Of a DNA stretch of 64,000 bases, positions 45,320 through 53,718 are shown piece after piece (positions within the stretch are counted from its first letter, which is position 1; the number at the start of each line of letters is the position of its first letter). The stretch is from contig NZ_JBIGHX010000008.1 of NCBI RefSeq assembly GCF_043555885.1, forward strand, positions 62,001 through 126,000. The letters run 5' to 3'. Source of the stretch: Pelomonas lactea. Its GTDB lineage: Bacteria > Pseudomonadota > Gammaproteobacteria > Burkholderiales > Burkholderiaceae_C. The position numbers and the translations under genes were made by a program. The notes under the pieces are model-generated. The model was not told where the DNA came from and made no database searches. It was given only the letters and a program-made list of their open reading frames with translations.

Positions 45320-46139
45320 AGCGAGGGCCTCGTGTAGGTCGTCTTCATGAACTGGTAGTACATGAAGCCGAAGCGGTCGAACCAGTCCGGCACCTGCGCC
45401 TGCTCCGCCTCGCAGCGGCCGTAGCCCTGCAGGTCGGCATGCAGCTGGCGCATCAGCTCCTCGTACTTGGCGTCATAGGCCCTGTCGAGGTTCTTCAGGC
45501 TTTTCAGCACATCGACCTTGCGGGTCTGCCAGGTCAGCGCGGCAACGCCGTGCACCGCCGACACGCCGTCGGCGTACGCGATCATGTTCTTGCCGTAGCG
45601 GTAGGTGCTGCTGTAGAGCGCGCGCAGCTTCTCCAGCCGGATGCGGGTGGTGTCCAGGTCGGTGGTGGCCTGGCCGTAGCAGGCGGTGCAGTCCGGGTTG
45701 CCCTCGCAGGCCGAGGGCACGGCCGGGGCGCCGCTGGGCACGCGGGGCTGGCTGTCACCGTCGGCCGGGTCCAGCAGGCCGGCGCTCTCCAGCGCGCGGC
45801 GCACCCGCTCGACGGCCGCCCGGCCCTGCGGCACGCCGTTGCGGCCCAGCAGGCGGCCCAGTTCGTCGAGCTGCTTGCCGGCGTCGTCGCCGGTGGCCGC
45901 GCCCGTCGCCGCGCCCAGCGCCTTCGCGATGGCCGCCGCGATGCGGTTCGACGGATCGCCGCTGACGGGGCCGGCGCGCCGGTGCGCTGCGCGCGGCTGG
46001 CGTCGGCCAGGCCGCGCCGGTTGGCCGACGCCCAGTCGTCCCAGGCCTGGCCGGCGCCGCTGAGCTGGCGCGCGTCCTGCGCGAGCGCCGCCAGCGGCAG
46101 CAGCAGCGTGGCCAGCATCGCGTGACGTGCGGCGGTCAT
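45316..46139 (-). pseudogene. Secreted protein of unknown function with an apparent frameshift
   Basis: The ATG at 46139 overlaps the upstream stop (ATGA) and encodes a signal peptide plus GQAWDDWASANRRGLADASRAQRTG. The coding signal then jumps to another frame, giving DPSNRIAAAIAKALGAA and continuing through KQLDELGRLLGRNG to the stop at 45316. One extra base in the G run at 45967-45970 would join the halves as TGAPAPVSGDPSNR. It is either a one-base deletion in the genome or a sequencing error. The joined product would be about 274 residues, with ACEGNPDCTACYG in its second half and YYQFMKTTYTRPSL at the end. Only the second half can be read from an in-frame GTG (45834). Confidence 0.6.
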
Positions 46140-46636
46140 GGCTTGGCTCCCGGGCGCAGCGTGGCTGCCGGCGTTGCCTTGAACGGCGAGGGCAGCGGCG
46201 GGTTCATCTCGGGCCCCACCCAGACGGCCAGCTGGTAGGGCACGGCGGCGGGCGCGGACACCTGCAGCAGCGCGTCGCCCTGGGCGCGGAAGCTGAGCGT
46301 CGCGCGGCCCTGTGCGTCGGCGTCCGCCCTGCGGGCCGGCGCCTTGGACAGCGGCTTGACGGCGGCCAGCTCGATGGCCGGCTGCGCGCCGCGCGCTTGC
46401 AGCGTCGCGACGACGGGCTGCATGACGAACAAGCCCTCCAGGCTGAAGCGGGTCGGCCGGCCGGCCACGGTCTGGCCCTCCATCAGCACCAGCCGGCCGC
46501 CGTGCCAGGCCTCGGCCTTGGCAAGGTCGAGCCTGATGGCGCCGGCGGTCGGGTCCTCCGGCGCGGCCTGGGCCCGGGCGCCCGCGGCCGCCACGCATAG
46601 CAGCACGGCGGCCGCCACCTGCCGCGCCGGCCTCAT
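46136..46636 (-). CDS. Secreted protein of unknown function
   Basis: 166 residues. Signal peptide ending near ARAQA (about 24). The mature part begins AIRLDLAKAEAWHGGRLVLMEGQT and looks beta-rich. It includes RFSLEGLFVMQPVVATLQARG and FRAQGDALLQVSAP, followed by a proline-rich end (NPPLPSPFKATPAATLRPG). No cysteines after the signal. Joined by 4-base overlaps to both neighbours. No family recognised; predicted periplasmic. Confidence 0.65.
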   Translation of the reverse strand: MRPARQVAAAVLLCVAAAGARAQAAPEDPTAGAIRLDLAKAEAWHGGRLVLMEGQTVAGRPTRFSLEGLFVMQPVVATLQARGAQPAIELAAVKPLSKAPARRADADAQGRATLSFRAQGDALLQVSAPAAVPYQLAVWVGPEMNPPLPSPFKATPAATLRPGAKP

Positions 46637-47172
46637 GACGGCACCCGCTTGAGCTTGAGCAGGCCGGCGCGCAGGCTGGCCTGCAACGGCGGCGGCACGC
46701 CGTGCACGCCCACGCTGACCAGCACGTTGCCGCCGCGCACGTAGTACAGCGTCTGCTTGGCGCCGTCGCGTTCCGTCAGCCACAGCGCGCCGTCGGGGTC
46801 GCCGGGCACCGGCTGTGCGTCCTTGAGGTCGCGCGCCTTCAGCGCCTGGATGCGGGCCGCGGCGGTCTTGGGGTCGAACCACTGCTGCGTGACCAGCAGC
46901 GTGGCCGGGGCGGCGCCGTCCGTGGCGTTGCAACTGAGGAACAGGCGGCCCTGCTCGGGCGCCGTCATGGGCTTGGGCGCACCGGCGAATTCCATCAGCG
47001 GCACCAGCTCCACCTTCAGCCCGGTTGCCGCGCTCAGCTCGGCCGGCGTGAACGGGCAGCGTTGCAGCCGCTGGTAGGGCAGGGCCTCGGCGGCCCAGGC
47101 GGGGGCGGCCAGCAGCCCGGCCGCGCAGGCCAGCAGCAGTCGCTGCGGCCAAGAGGGGTAGTCCTGTTTCAT
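46633..47172 (-). CDS. Secreted CPF-type protein of unknown function (paralogue B)
   Basis: 179 residues from the ATG at 47172, which has AGGGAGG four bases upstream; a GTG one codon earlier is too close to that site. Signal peptide ends near AWAAE (about 28). Landmarks RCPFTPAELSAATG, SCNATDG, PVPGDPDGALW, LYYVRGGNVLVSVGV and LLKLKRVPS parallel the protein at 43498. First gene of the five-gene operon and divergent from the SMC operon at 47340. Function unknown. Confidence 0.7.
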   Translation of the reverse strand: MKQDYPSWPQRLLLACAAGLLAAPAWAAEALPYQRLQRCPFTPAELSAATGLKVELVPLMEFAGAPKPMTAPEQGRLFLSCNATDGAAPATLLVTQQWFDPKTAAARIQALKARDLKDAQPVPGDPDGALWLTERDGAKQTLYYVRGGNVLVSVGVHGVPPPLQASLRAGLLKLKRVPS

Positions 47173-47339
47173 CACGCCTCCCTGGTGGCTTGCCGGACGT
47201 TCGCGCCCGTGGCGGGCGGCTGGCGGCGGCGAGATGCTAGCGGCAGCCCGGCCCGGCGCCGCCCTGGAAACTAGGGGCGATGGCCCGGCCGGGCGGGCTC
47301 CCCGGGCGCGGTGGCGCCAGCCGGGATAATCGCCGCCCC

Positions 47340-48650
47340 ATGTCCCAGCCCGTGCAGCTCCCCACCTCCCCGCCCGACAGCGACGACGCCCTGCGCGTCG
47401 AGGACTATTTCCGCGACGGCAGCGTCCCCGAGGAGGCGCTGCTGTGGTGGCAGCTGGAGCGCCAGGAGGCGCTGCTGGCCGCCCAGCGGGCGTTGTTCGG
47501 CGGCCCGGCGCCGCTGGTGCGGCTGCGCGTGTGGGTGTTCTTCGAGCTGATGGCGCTGCGCGAGTCGCGCCTGACGCGCGAGGCGTTGAACCAGGCCTTC
47601 CATGTGCTGCGCGACGAGGCGCTGGACAACGTGCTCAAGCGCCTGCGCGAGGCCGACCTGCTGGCCTGGGACGCCACCGCCCAGACCTACGCCGTCACGC
47701 CGCTGGCGCAGCAACTGGTGGGCATCCTGCAGCCGCTGACGCAGGAGCAGTCGCCCGACGGCGACCTGGCCTCGCTGCTGGCCGGCGTGGCCGGCGCGCA
47801 CCAGCTGGGCACGCTGCAGCCGGCGCAGCTGCAGCATCTGCTGGCGCAGCTGTCCCGCCTGTACGACGAGTTCGCCGACGCGATCGCCAGCGGCAGCGAG
47901 TTCGCGCTGCGCCGTGCGCGCACCCGCTTCGAGAAGGCGCTGACGTTGGTGGACCGCGCCGGCGAGGCGCTGGGCGCCATCATTGCGCAGGCCGAATCGG
48001 CCGGCGAGGCGCGGCTGGAGCGGCTGGCCCGCGAGCTGGGCCTGGCCCAGGCGCGGCTGCTGGCGATGGCCAGCCAGTTCAACCGCGCGCTGCAGCAGGC
48101 CGACCGCCAGCGCGTGACGTTGGGCTCCACCGGCATCACCACCACCGACGTGCGCCGCTGGCTGCAAAGCCAGGGCGACCTGGCCGCGCTGCTGAACGGC
48201 GCCTGGGAGCGGCCGGTGCACCCGGTGCTGGTGGCGCAGCGCGACCTCGTCGACACGGCCGAGGCCGAGTTCGAGCGCGACCGCCCCAAGCCCGCCGAAG
48301 CCGCCGCGCTGCCGCAGGGCCAGGCCGCGCCCACGGGCGAGCTGGCCGTCATGCAGCTGCCGCCGGACATGGACCAGATGCAGGCGCTGCTGAAGGCCTG
48401 GTCGGCCGAACCCATCGAGCGCGACCTGACGCCGGCCATCCTCGGCGGCAGCTATGCCCGCGCCGCCTACCGCGCGCAGCTGCTGCCGCTGCTGGGCGAC
48501 GCGCAGGCCCGGCATCTCAAGGGCGCCACGGGCGACATGGCCCGCCAGCCCTGGTCGGTCCGCTGGTCCGCCGAGCAAGGCCCCGTGGACGATGAGTTCG
48601 TCAAATGGATGAGCCGCGGCGTGTTGACTCCTGAATCCTCTTCCCAATGA
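47340..48650 (+). CDS. Kleisin-like subunit of an SMC complex (MksF-like)
   Basis: 436 residues; ATG at 47340. The N-terminal part looks like a winged-helix domain (RLRVWVFFELMALRESRLTREALNQAF; LKRLREADLLAWDATAQTYAVTPLAQ). A long helical middle (about 150-290, LYDEFADAIASGSEFALRRARTRFEKA) and a C-terminal winged-helix-like region follow. This matches kleisins of the MukF/MksF/JetA group, which bridge the SMC heads. Gene order kleisin, small winged-helix protein, SMC ATPase with coupled translation is the diagnostic context. Assignment rests more on context and architecture than on sequence motifs. Confidence 0.75.
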   Translation: MSQPVQLPTSPPDSDDALRVEDYFRDGSVPEEALLWWQLERQEALLAAQRALFGGPAPLVRLRVWVFFELMALRESRLTREALNQAFHVLRDEALDNVLKRLREADLLAWDATAQTYAVTPLAQQLVGILQPLTQEQSPDGDLASLLAGVAGAHQLGTLQPAQLQHLLAQLSRLYDEFADAIASGSEFALRRARTRFEKALTLVDRAGEALGAIIAQAESAGEARLERLARELGLAQARLLAMASQFNRALQQADRQRVTLGSTGITTTDVRRWLQSQGDLAALLNGAWERPVHPVLVAQRDLVDTAEAEFERDRPKPAEAAALPQGQAAPTGELAVMQLPPDMDQMQALLKAWSAEPIERDLTPAILGGSYARAAYRAQLLPLLGDAQARHLKGATGDMARQPWSVRWSAEQGPVDDEFVKWMSRGVLTPESSSQ

Positions 48651-49327
48651 GCCCACTCGACGAATCCCAGCAACTCGCCGCGCAACTGCTGGCCCGCCGC
48701 TGGCTGCCGCGCAGCCACCCCCTCGTGAAGCGCGCGCTGATCGACACCGAGCTGTGGAACCAGCTCGGCGCGCGCCTGGCCGGCGTGGGCCTGCAGCTGG
48801 TGGACAACGTGCACGCCGACCACATCGCCGTCGCGCTGCTGCGCCCGGCGGAGAGCGCGGTGTTCGGCGAATCGGGCCTGGCGGCCAACAACAACCTCGA
48901 CATCCCGCGCGACGGCGTGGCGCTGCTGGTGATCCTGTGGAGCCTCATCGTGCTGCCCAAGCGCCAGCGCCAGGTGGCCCGCAGCGATGCCATCCACGCC
49001 GGCCAGGGCGAGATGTTCGCCACCGACAAGCCCATGCCGCAGGCCGCCAGCGTGGCGCCGCTGATCAGCTACCGCAGCCTGCTGGCCGACTTCGGCGACC
49101 AGCTCGGCAAGAAGCTGCGCATGGACACCAACCTCAAGCTGCTGGAGCGCCACGGCTTCATCACGCGCCGCGGCGAGGACATTGCCGAGGGCCCGCTGCT
49201 GGACCTGCTGATCGACTACGACCTGCTGGCCCCGCGCATCCTCGACGGCGCTTTAGGCGACGTGCTCGCGCGCGCCGGCCATCCGGTCGCGCGCCCGCAA
49301 GAAGAACAACAAGACATTGACGACTGA
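48647..49327 (+). CDS. Winged-helix KITE-like subunit of an SMC complex (MksE-like)
   Basis: 226 residues, ATG overlapping the kleisin-like gene's stop (ATGA). The length and two winged-helix-like regions fit MukE/MksE/JetB: NLDIPRDGVALLVILWSLIVLP and then LADFGDQLGKKLRMDTNLKLLERHGFITRRGEDIAEGPLLDLLIDY. These proteins dimerise on the kleisin and bind DNA. Two bases separate its stop from the SMC start, so all three subunits are translationally coupled for stoichiometric assembly. Confidence 0.78.
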   Translation: MSPLDESQQLAAQLLARRWLPRSHPLVKRALIDTELWNQLGARLAGVGLQLVDNVHADHIAVALLRPAESAVFGESGLAANNNLDIPRDGVALLVILWSLIVLPKRQRQVARSDAIHAGQGEMFATDKPMPQAASVAPLISYRSLLADFGDQLGKKLRMDTNLKLLERHGFITRRGEDIAEGPLLDLLIDYDLLAPRILDGALGDVLARAGHPVARPQEEQQDIDD

Positions 49328-49329
49328 AG

Positions 49330-52146
49330 ATGTTCCACCTGCAATCGCTTGAACTGCTGCACTGGGACTACTGCCAGCGCGTCACGCTGCCTCTCGACGG
49401 CGCCATCATCACCATCGCCGGCCCCAACGGCTCGGGCAAGACCACGCTGCTGGACGCGATGCGCACGCTGCTGGGGCTGGAATGCTCCGGCGGCCGCACG
49501 TACAAGACCTACGCCCGCCACGCCAACGCCGAGACGGCCTGGCTGCGCGCACTGGTGGACAACCGCCCGCGCTCGCGCCAGAACAGCAGCCGGCCGTTCG
49601 CCAGCTCGCTGCTGTACGCCGACCAGGTCACGCTGGCCTGCCGCATCGAGCGCCACGGCGGCGACTGGGTGCGCCGCTACGTCATCCTCGACGGCGTTCA
49701 CGAAATTGAGCAGCTGGCCGAGAAGGGCGACCGCGACTGGCTGGGCATCGAGGCCTGGAAGAAGCGGCTGGAGGCCGCCGGCCTCACGCGCGCCATCGGC
49801 CGCGTGCTGGCGCTGGAGCAGGGCCAGACCGACCGGCTGTGCGAGCTGAGCCCGAAGGAGCTGCTGCGCCTGGTGTTCGAGGTGTTCGGCGACCAGGAGG
49901 TGCTGGACCGCTACGAGCAGGCCCGCAGCCACCAGCAGCAGCTGGGCAAGGAAGTGGAGCAGGCGGCGGCCGAGCTGGCGCACACGCAGGCGCAGCTGAG
50001 CGACCTGGCCAACCGCGTGAACAGCCATCGCCAGTACCAGCTCAAGGTCCAGGAGCGCGAGCGCCTGGCCACCGAGGTGCTGCCGGTGCTGCGCTGGAGC
50101 GAGGCGCGCGAGCGCATCACCCGCGACGCGCGCGAGCTGCACCGCCAGCGGCTGTTCGCGTCGGGCGACATCAAGGCGCTGAGCGAGAAGCGCGCGGCGC
50201 TGCACAGCCTGTTCACCGCGCAGGAGGCTGCCAAAGAGCGCCTGAAGGCGCTGGACGGCGAACGCCGCGAGGCCCGCGCCGCGTTCGACGCGGCGCGTGA
50301 AGCCGAGCGGCCTGCCGAAGCGCTGGTCAAGCGCGAGGACGAGCTGAAGGCGCTGGCCGACGTGGAGGCCGACGCCGCCGCGTTGACGGCCAAGATGCAG
50401 GAGCTGGCCACCGAACGTGACCGCCTGCGCGCCGACTACACGCGCGCCAGCGACAAGGCCGCCAAGGCGCAAACCGCACTGGGCGAACTCAGCGGCAAGC
50501 GCCTGCCCCCGCCGCCGCCGGAGGTGGCGCCGATGAAGCGGGCGCTGGACGACGCCGGCATCGCCCACTACCTCGTCGCCGACAGCATCGACATCGCCGA
50601 CGAGACCTGGCGCGCCGCCGCCGAAGGCCTGCTGCGGCCGTCGCGCTGGGTGGTGGTGCTGAAGCACCGCAGCGACGAGGGCCGCGCCTTCGACATCGCC
50701 GCCAAGCAGCGCTACCGCCACTACGTCGTGTCCGACACCGCGCCCGTCACGCAGGCACCGGCCGGCACCCTGCTGGCGGCGCTGAACGTCAGCGCGCCGC
50801 TGCCGGCGTGGCTGGCGCGGCAGCTGGGGGGTATCCGCTGCGTCACGTCCACGGAGGAGGGCGCCAAGGTCGGCGGCGAATGGATCACGACCGATGCCTA
50901 CTACCGCGACGGCCGCGGCGGCCGCAGCGTGTTCGTGGAGCCGCGCGACCACCAGTTCGGCGCCTCGGCGGTGGACTCCCGCCGCGGTGCGCTGGAAGCC
51001 GAGCTGGCCCGCTGGGACGGCGAGCTGAGCCGCATCGCCAAGGCCCAGGCCGAGGTGGAGCGCCAGTTCAAGGACGTGCAGCGCGCCGCCGTGGGCCACA
51101 AGGCCGCGCAGGAGCTCTCCGAGCGGGCCGATGAGTTCGCCGAAGCGCGCACGCGCCTGCCGGTGCTGCGCCAGGCGCGCGCCGAGGCCTCCACCCGCAT
51201 GAGCGCGCTGGACAGCGAGCACGAGCGCGTGGTGCGCGAGTCCACCCGCAGCGAGCAGGCTTATGAGGGCGCGCAGATTGCGCTGAAGGACGGCGAGGGC
51301 TCCGCCGCCGGCCGGCTGCGCGAGCACGAGGCGAAGCGCGAGGCGCTGCGCAAGGCGTCGCAGGAGTCGCGCAAGCAGAAGGCCCAGTTCCCGCCCGCGT
51401 GGGTCACGCCCGCGGCGCTGGCCGCCGTGCGCGACGAGTTCGAGAACGCCCGCCAGGCCGAGATCCGCGCCCACCATGTGGACCAGGAGCTGCAGACCGG
51501 CCACTGGGAGGTGGACGCCAGCGTCGTCGAGCGCCATGCGCGCATGGCCGCCCAGGTGCACGAGCAGGACAGCCAGCTCAGCGACCGCCGCGCCAGCAAC
51601 GAGATGGCGCGCATCGCCGCCTTCAACGCCCGCGAGCGCTACATCGACGTGCTGCGCGCCACCGTGCGCCGCTACAAGAAGAACGTGGCCGAGCTGGGCG
51701 AGCTGGCGGGCACCACCGCCGAGGCCGTGCTGCCGCACCTGGACAACGACGACACCGTGCTGGCCCAGGCCGGCCTGCAGGTCAAGTTCAACTTCGACGG
51801 CAAGGGCGAGGTGGGCCTGAACGACGGCGAGGCCTCCGGCGGCCAGCAGGTGCTCAAGAGCCTGATCCTGCTCGTGGGCCTGATGAAGGACGACGAGACG
51901 CCCGGCGGCTTCGTCTTCATCGACGAGCCCTTTGCCCACCTGGACGTGCGCAACATCCAGCTGGTGGGCCACTTCCTGCGCAGCACCCGCGCGCAGTACC
52001 TGCTGACCACGCCGATCACGCACAACGTCGAGGTGTTCGAGCCCAGCGAGATCACGCTGGTGACCAGCAAGAAGCCGCGCGGCGAACGCTGGGCGCCGCC
52101 GATCGCCGTGCTGGCAAGGCGGCCGGAAGTCTCCGTGTATGAATGA
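49330..52146 (+). CDS. SMC-family ATPase (MksB-like condensin subunit)
   Basis: 938 residues. Walker A GPNGSGKT at 31-38, the ABC signature EASGGQQ with S836, and Walker B FVFIDEP with D865/E866, followed by a D-loop (AHLD). Two coiled-coil arms (about 175-390 and 560-770) flank a central globular region (about 395-545, RALDDAGIAHYLVADSID to WITTDAYYRDGRGG) that takes the hinge position. That hinge is larger than the mini-hinge of MukB. Length is near MksB/JetC and well below MukB. Expected to extrude or tether DNA loops with the two upstream proteins. No JetD/MksG Toprim gene follows; the next gene overlaps by 8 bases and is a thioesterase. Confidence 0.9.
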   Translation: MFHLQSLELLHWDYCQRVTLPLDGAIITIAGPNGSGKTTLLDAMRTLLGLECSGGRTYKTYARHANAETAWLRALVDNRPRSRQNSSRPFASSLLYADQVTLACRIERHGGDWVRRYVILDGVHEIEQLAEKGDRDWLGIEAWKKRLEAAGLTRAIGRVLALEQGQTDRLCELSPKELLRLVFEVFGDQEVLDRYEQARSHQQQLGKEVEQAAAELAHTQAQLSDLANRVNSHRQYQLKVQERERLATEVLPVLRWSEARERITRDARELHRQRLFASGDIKALSEKRAALHSLFTAQEAAKERLKALDGERREARAAFDAAREAERPAEALVKREDELKALADVEADAAALTAKMQELATERDRLRADYTRASDKAAKAQTALGELSGKRLPPPPPEVAPMKRALDDAGIAHYLVADSIDIADETWRAAAEGLLRPSRWVVVLKHRSDEGRAFDIAAKQRYRHYVVSDTAPVTQAPAGTLLAALNVSAPLPAWLARQLGGIRCVTSTEEGAKVGGEWITTDAYYRDGRGGRSVFVEPRDHQFGASAVDSRRGALEAELARWDGELSRIAKAQAEVERQFKDVQRAAVGHKAAQELSERADEFAEARTRLPVLRQARAEASTRMSALDSEHERVVRESTRSEQAYEGAQIALKDGEGSAAGRLREHEAKREALRKASQESRKQKAQFPPAWVTPAALAAVRDEFENARQAEIRAHHVDQELQTGHWEVDASVVERHARMAAQVHEQDSQLSDRRASNEMARIAAFNARERYIDVLRATVRRYKKNVAELGELAGTTAEAVLPHLDNDDTVLAQAGLQVKFNFDGKGEVGLNDGEASGGQQVLKSLILLVGLMKDDETPGGFVFIDEPFAHLDVRNIQLVGHFLRSTRAQYLLTTPITHNVEVFEPSEITLVTSKKPRGERWAPPIAVLARRPEVSVYE

Positions 52147-52582
52147 CTGGGACCACCCGTCGCCGTTCACGCTGGCGCTGACGCCGGCGGCCGAGCACAT
52201 CGACGGGCTGGGCCACACCAACAACGCCGTCTATGTGCAGTGGTGCGAGCAGGCGGGCTGGGCGCACTCCGAAGCGCTGGGCCTCACGCTGGCCGACTAC
52301 CGACGGCTGGACCGCGCGATGGCCATCCGCGAGGGGCACTACGACTACCTGCTGCCGTCGTTCGCGGGCGAGGCGCTGGTGCTGGGCACCTGGCTGACGG
52401 CCAGCGACGGCCGGCTGGCGATGGAGCGGCGCTTCCAGCTGCGCCGGGCCGGCGACGGCGCGACGCTGCTGCGCGGGCGCTGGGCGCTGGTCTGCATCGA
52501 GATCAGCAGTGGCCGCCCACGGCGCATGCCGGCGGAGTTCCTGTCCGCGTACGAGGCTGCGGTCATCGCTGACATCGATTGA
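52139..52582 (+). CDS. Hotdog-fold acyl-CoA thioesterase (YbgC/4HBT-like)
   Basis: 147 residues; ATG overlaps the SMC end by 8 bases in another frame. HIDGLGHTNNAVYVQWCEQAGWAHSEALG contains the 4HBT catalytic layout (D-x2-G-H-x-NN, helix following), then REGHYDYLLPSFAGEALVLGTWL. Cytoplasmic thioester hydrolase; acyl substrate unknown. Coupling to the SMC operon is probably positional only. Confidence 0.88.
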   Translation: MNDWDHPSPFTLALTPAAEHIDGLGHTNNAVYVQWCEQAGWAHSEALGLTLADYRRLDRAMAIREGHYDYLLPSFAGEALVLGTWLTASDGRLAMERRFQLRRAGDGATLLRGRWALVCIEISSGRPRRMPAEFLSAYEAAVIADID

Positions 52583-52656
52583 AAATTTCACAGCGCGATC
52601 AGTTCTAGCAGTTCGGCGGTGCGCAGCGCCCGGCGGGCCCGCTGCACACTGGCGCG

Positions 52657-53385
52657 GTGACTGCCCTCCACCCCATCCCCCGGCACTGCCGCGCCTGGCG
52701 GGCCCGCTTCGCCGCAACCCTGGCCGCTTTGCTGGCCTGCGCCGCGGCGCAAGCCGGCCGGCCCCTGGTGACCGAGGACGCCGCCGTGCTGGGCGACGGG
52801 GAGTGCACGGTCGAGACCTACTGGGGGCGCTTTGCCGCCGACGCAGCAGCCACCACTCGCCTGCTGTCGTCGCAGTTCGCCTGCGACGTGGGCCACCGGA
52901 CACAGCTGGCCATCGCCGCGGCCCGCGTGCGCGACAGTGACGGGCATGGCGACGCGCTCACCGCGGCGGGCAAGACCGTGTTCGCGGGCGGGCAGGGCGG
53001 CGCGGCCGAATGGAGCCTCGCCTACGGCGCCGTGGCCCGGCGCACGCGCGGGCTGCGCATGGAGATGGACCAGCTCTACGCGACGCTGGTCACCACGGTG
53101 GCGCTGGGCCGCGCCACGTCCGCCCACCTCAACCTCGGCTGGGCCGGCGGCCGCCACCCGCGGGACGACAGCACGCGCTGGGCGGTGGCCGTGGAGACGG
53201 CCGTCAGCGATGAGCTGCACCTGATGGCCGAGACGTTCGCCGACGACCGCAACCCGGCCCCCTGGCTGCAGGCCGGCTTCTGGGTCACGCTCAGCCCGCG
53301 GCTGTCGTTCAACGCCAGCTACGGTCGCAAGACCGGCAGCGGCGCAGCAAGTGGCGTGACGCTGGGCCTCACGGCCAGCTTCTGA
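52657..53385 (+). CDS. Putative outer-membrane beta-barrel/secreted protein of unknown function
   Basis: 242 residues from a GTG start. A signal peptide with an extended n-region ends near AAAQA (about 32), then RPLVTEDAAVLGDGECTVETYWGRF. The remainder alternates polar and hydrophobic residues like transmembrane beta strands (SLAYGAVARRTRGLRME, AHLNLGWAGGRHP, LQAGFWVTLSPRLSFNASYGRK) and ends LGLTASF, a terminal Phe as in outer-membrane proteins. The pattern recalls small transporter-like barrels of unknown role. The short N-terminal VTEDA motif is common in this class. Confidence 0.6.
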   Translation: MTALHPIPRHCRAWRARFAATLAALLACAAAQAGRPLVTEDAAVLGDGECTVETYWGRFAADAAATTRLLSSQFACDVGHRTQLAIAAARVRDSDGHGDALTAAGKTVFAGGQGGAAEWSLAYGAVARRTRGLRMEMDQLYATLVTTVALGRATSAHLNLGWAGGRHPRDDSTRWAVAVETAVSDELHLMAETFADDRNPAPWLQAGFWVTLSPRLSFNASYGRKTGSGAASGVTLGLTASF

Positions 53386-53433
53386 CCCGCCGCCGCCGGC
53401 TGGCCGGCCACCTGCCCGTGCTGCGGCCGGGTT

Positions 53434-53460
53434 TATATGGTTTGTATATGAATCGTATAT
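53434..53460. promoter_or_regulatory. Three TATAT boxes at exact 11-base spacing upstream of the ParD-like gene
   Basis: TATAT occurs at 53434, 53445 and 53456, one helical turn apart, in an otherwise GC-rich gap and ending 9 bases before the ParD-like ATG. The face-of-helix repetition suggests cooperative binding, possibly by the ribbon-helix-helix-like ParD relative itself. Part of it (TATAGT) may also serve as a -10 element. Confidence 0.45.
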
Positions 53461-53469
53461 AGTGCCGGC

Positions 53470-53718
53470 ATGGGAATCGTCAAAATCTCCGATCCGCTGC
53501 ATGAGAGCCTGCGCGTTGCCAGCCAGGCCTTGTCGCGCTCCATCAACGCCCAGGCCGAGCACTGGATGCGCATCGGCCTGCTGGCCGAGCTGCACCCGCA
53601 GCTCAACCACAGCGAGCTGTGCCAGTTGCTGATCCGCGCCGAGCAGGAAGGCGGGCTGGACCTGGCCCGCGTCGCCGGCTGGGTTCAGCCCGCCAAGGCC
53701 AAGGGAGCCCGCGCATGA
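53470..53718 (+). CDS. ParD-like family protein
   Basis: 82 residues. MGIVKISDPLHESLRVASQALSRSINAQAEHWMRIGLLAE matches the ParD_like family: a ribbon-helix-helix strand (VKISD) followed by the SRSINAQAEHWM helix. Such genes are regularly next to a methionine aminopeptidase gene and not a ParE toxin, and that is the case here: its stop overlaps the map ATG. It is therefore likely a small DNA-binding regulator of this two-gene unit rather than an antitoxin. Confidence 0.8.
   Translation: MGIVKISDPLHESLRVASQALSRSINAQAEHWMRIGLLAELHPQLNHSELCQLLIRAEQEGGLDLARVAGWVQPAKAKGARA

Noticed and set aside
47340..52146. A complete Wadjet/MksBEFG anti-plasmid system
   Set aside because: No Toprim-type JetD/MksG gene is upstream or downstream within the window; the flanking genes are a thioesterase and a secreted-protein operon. 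Only the SMC core is claimed.
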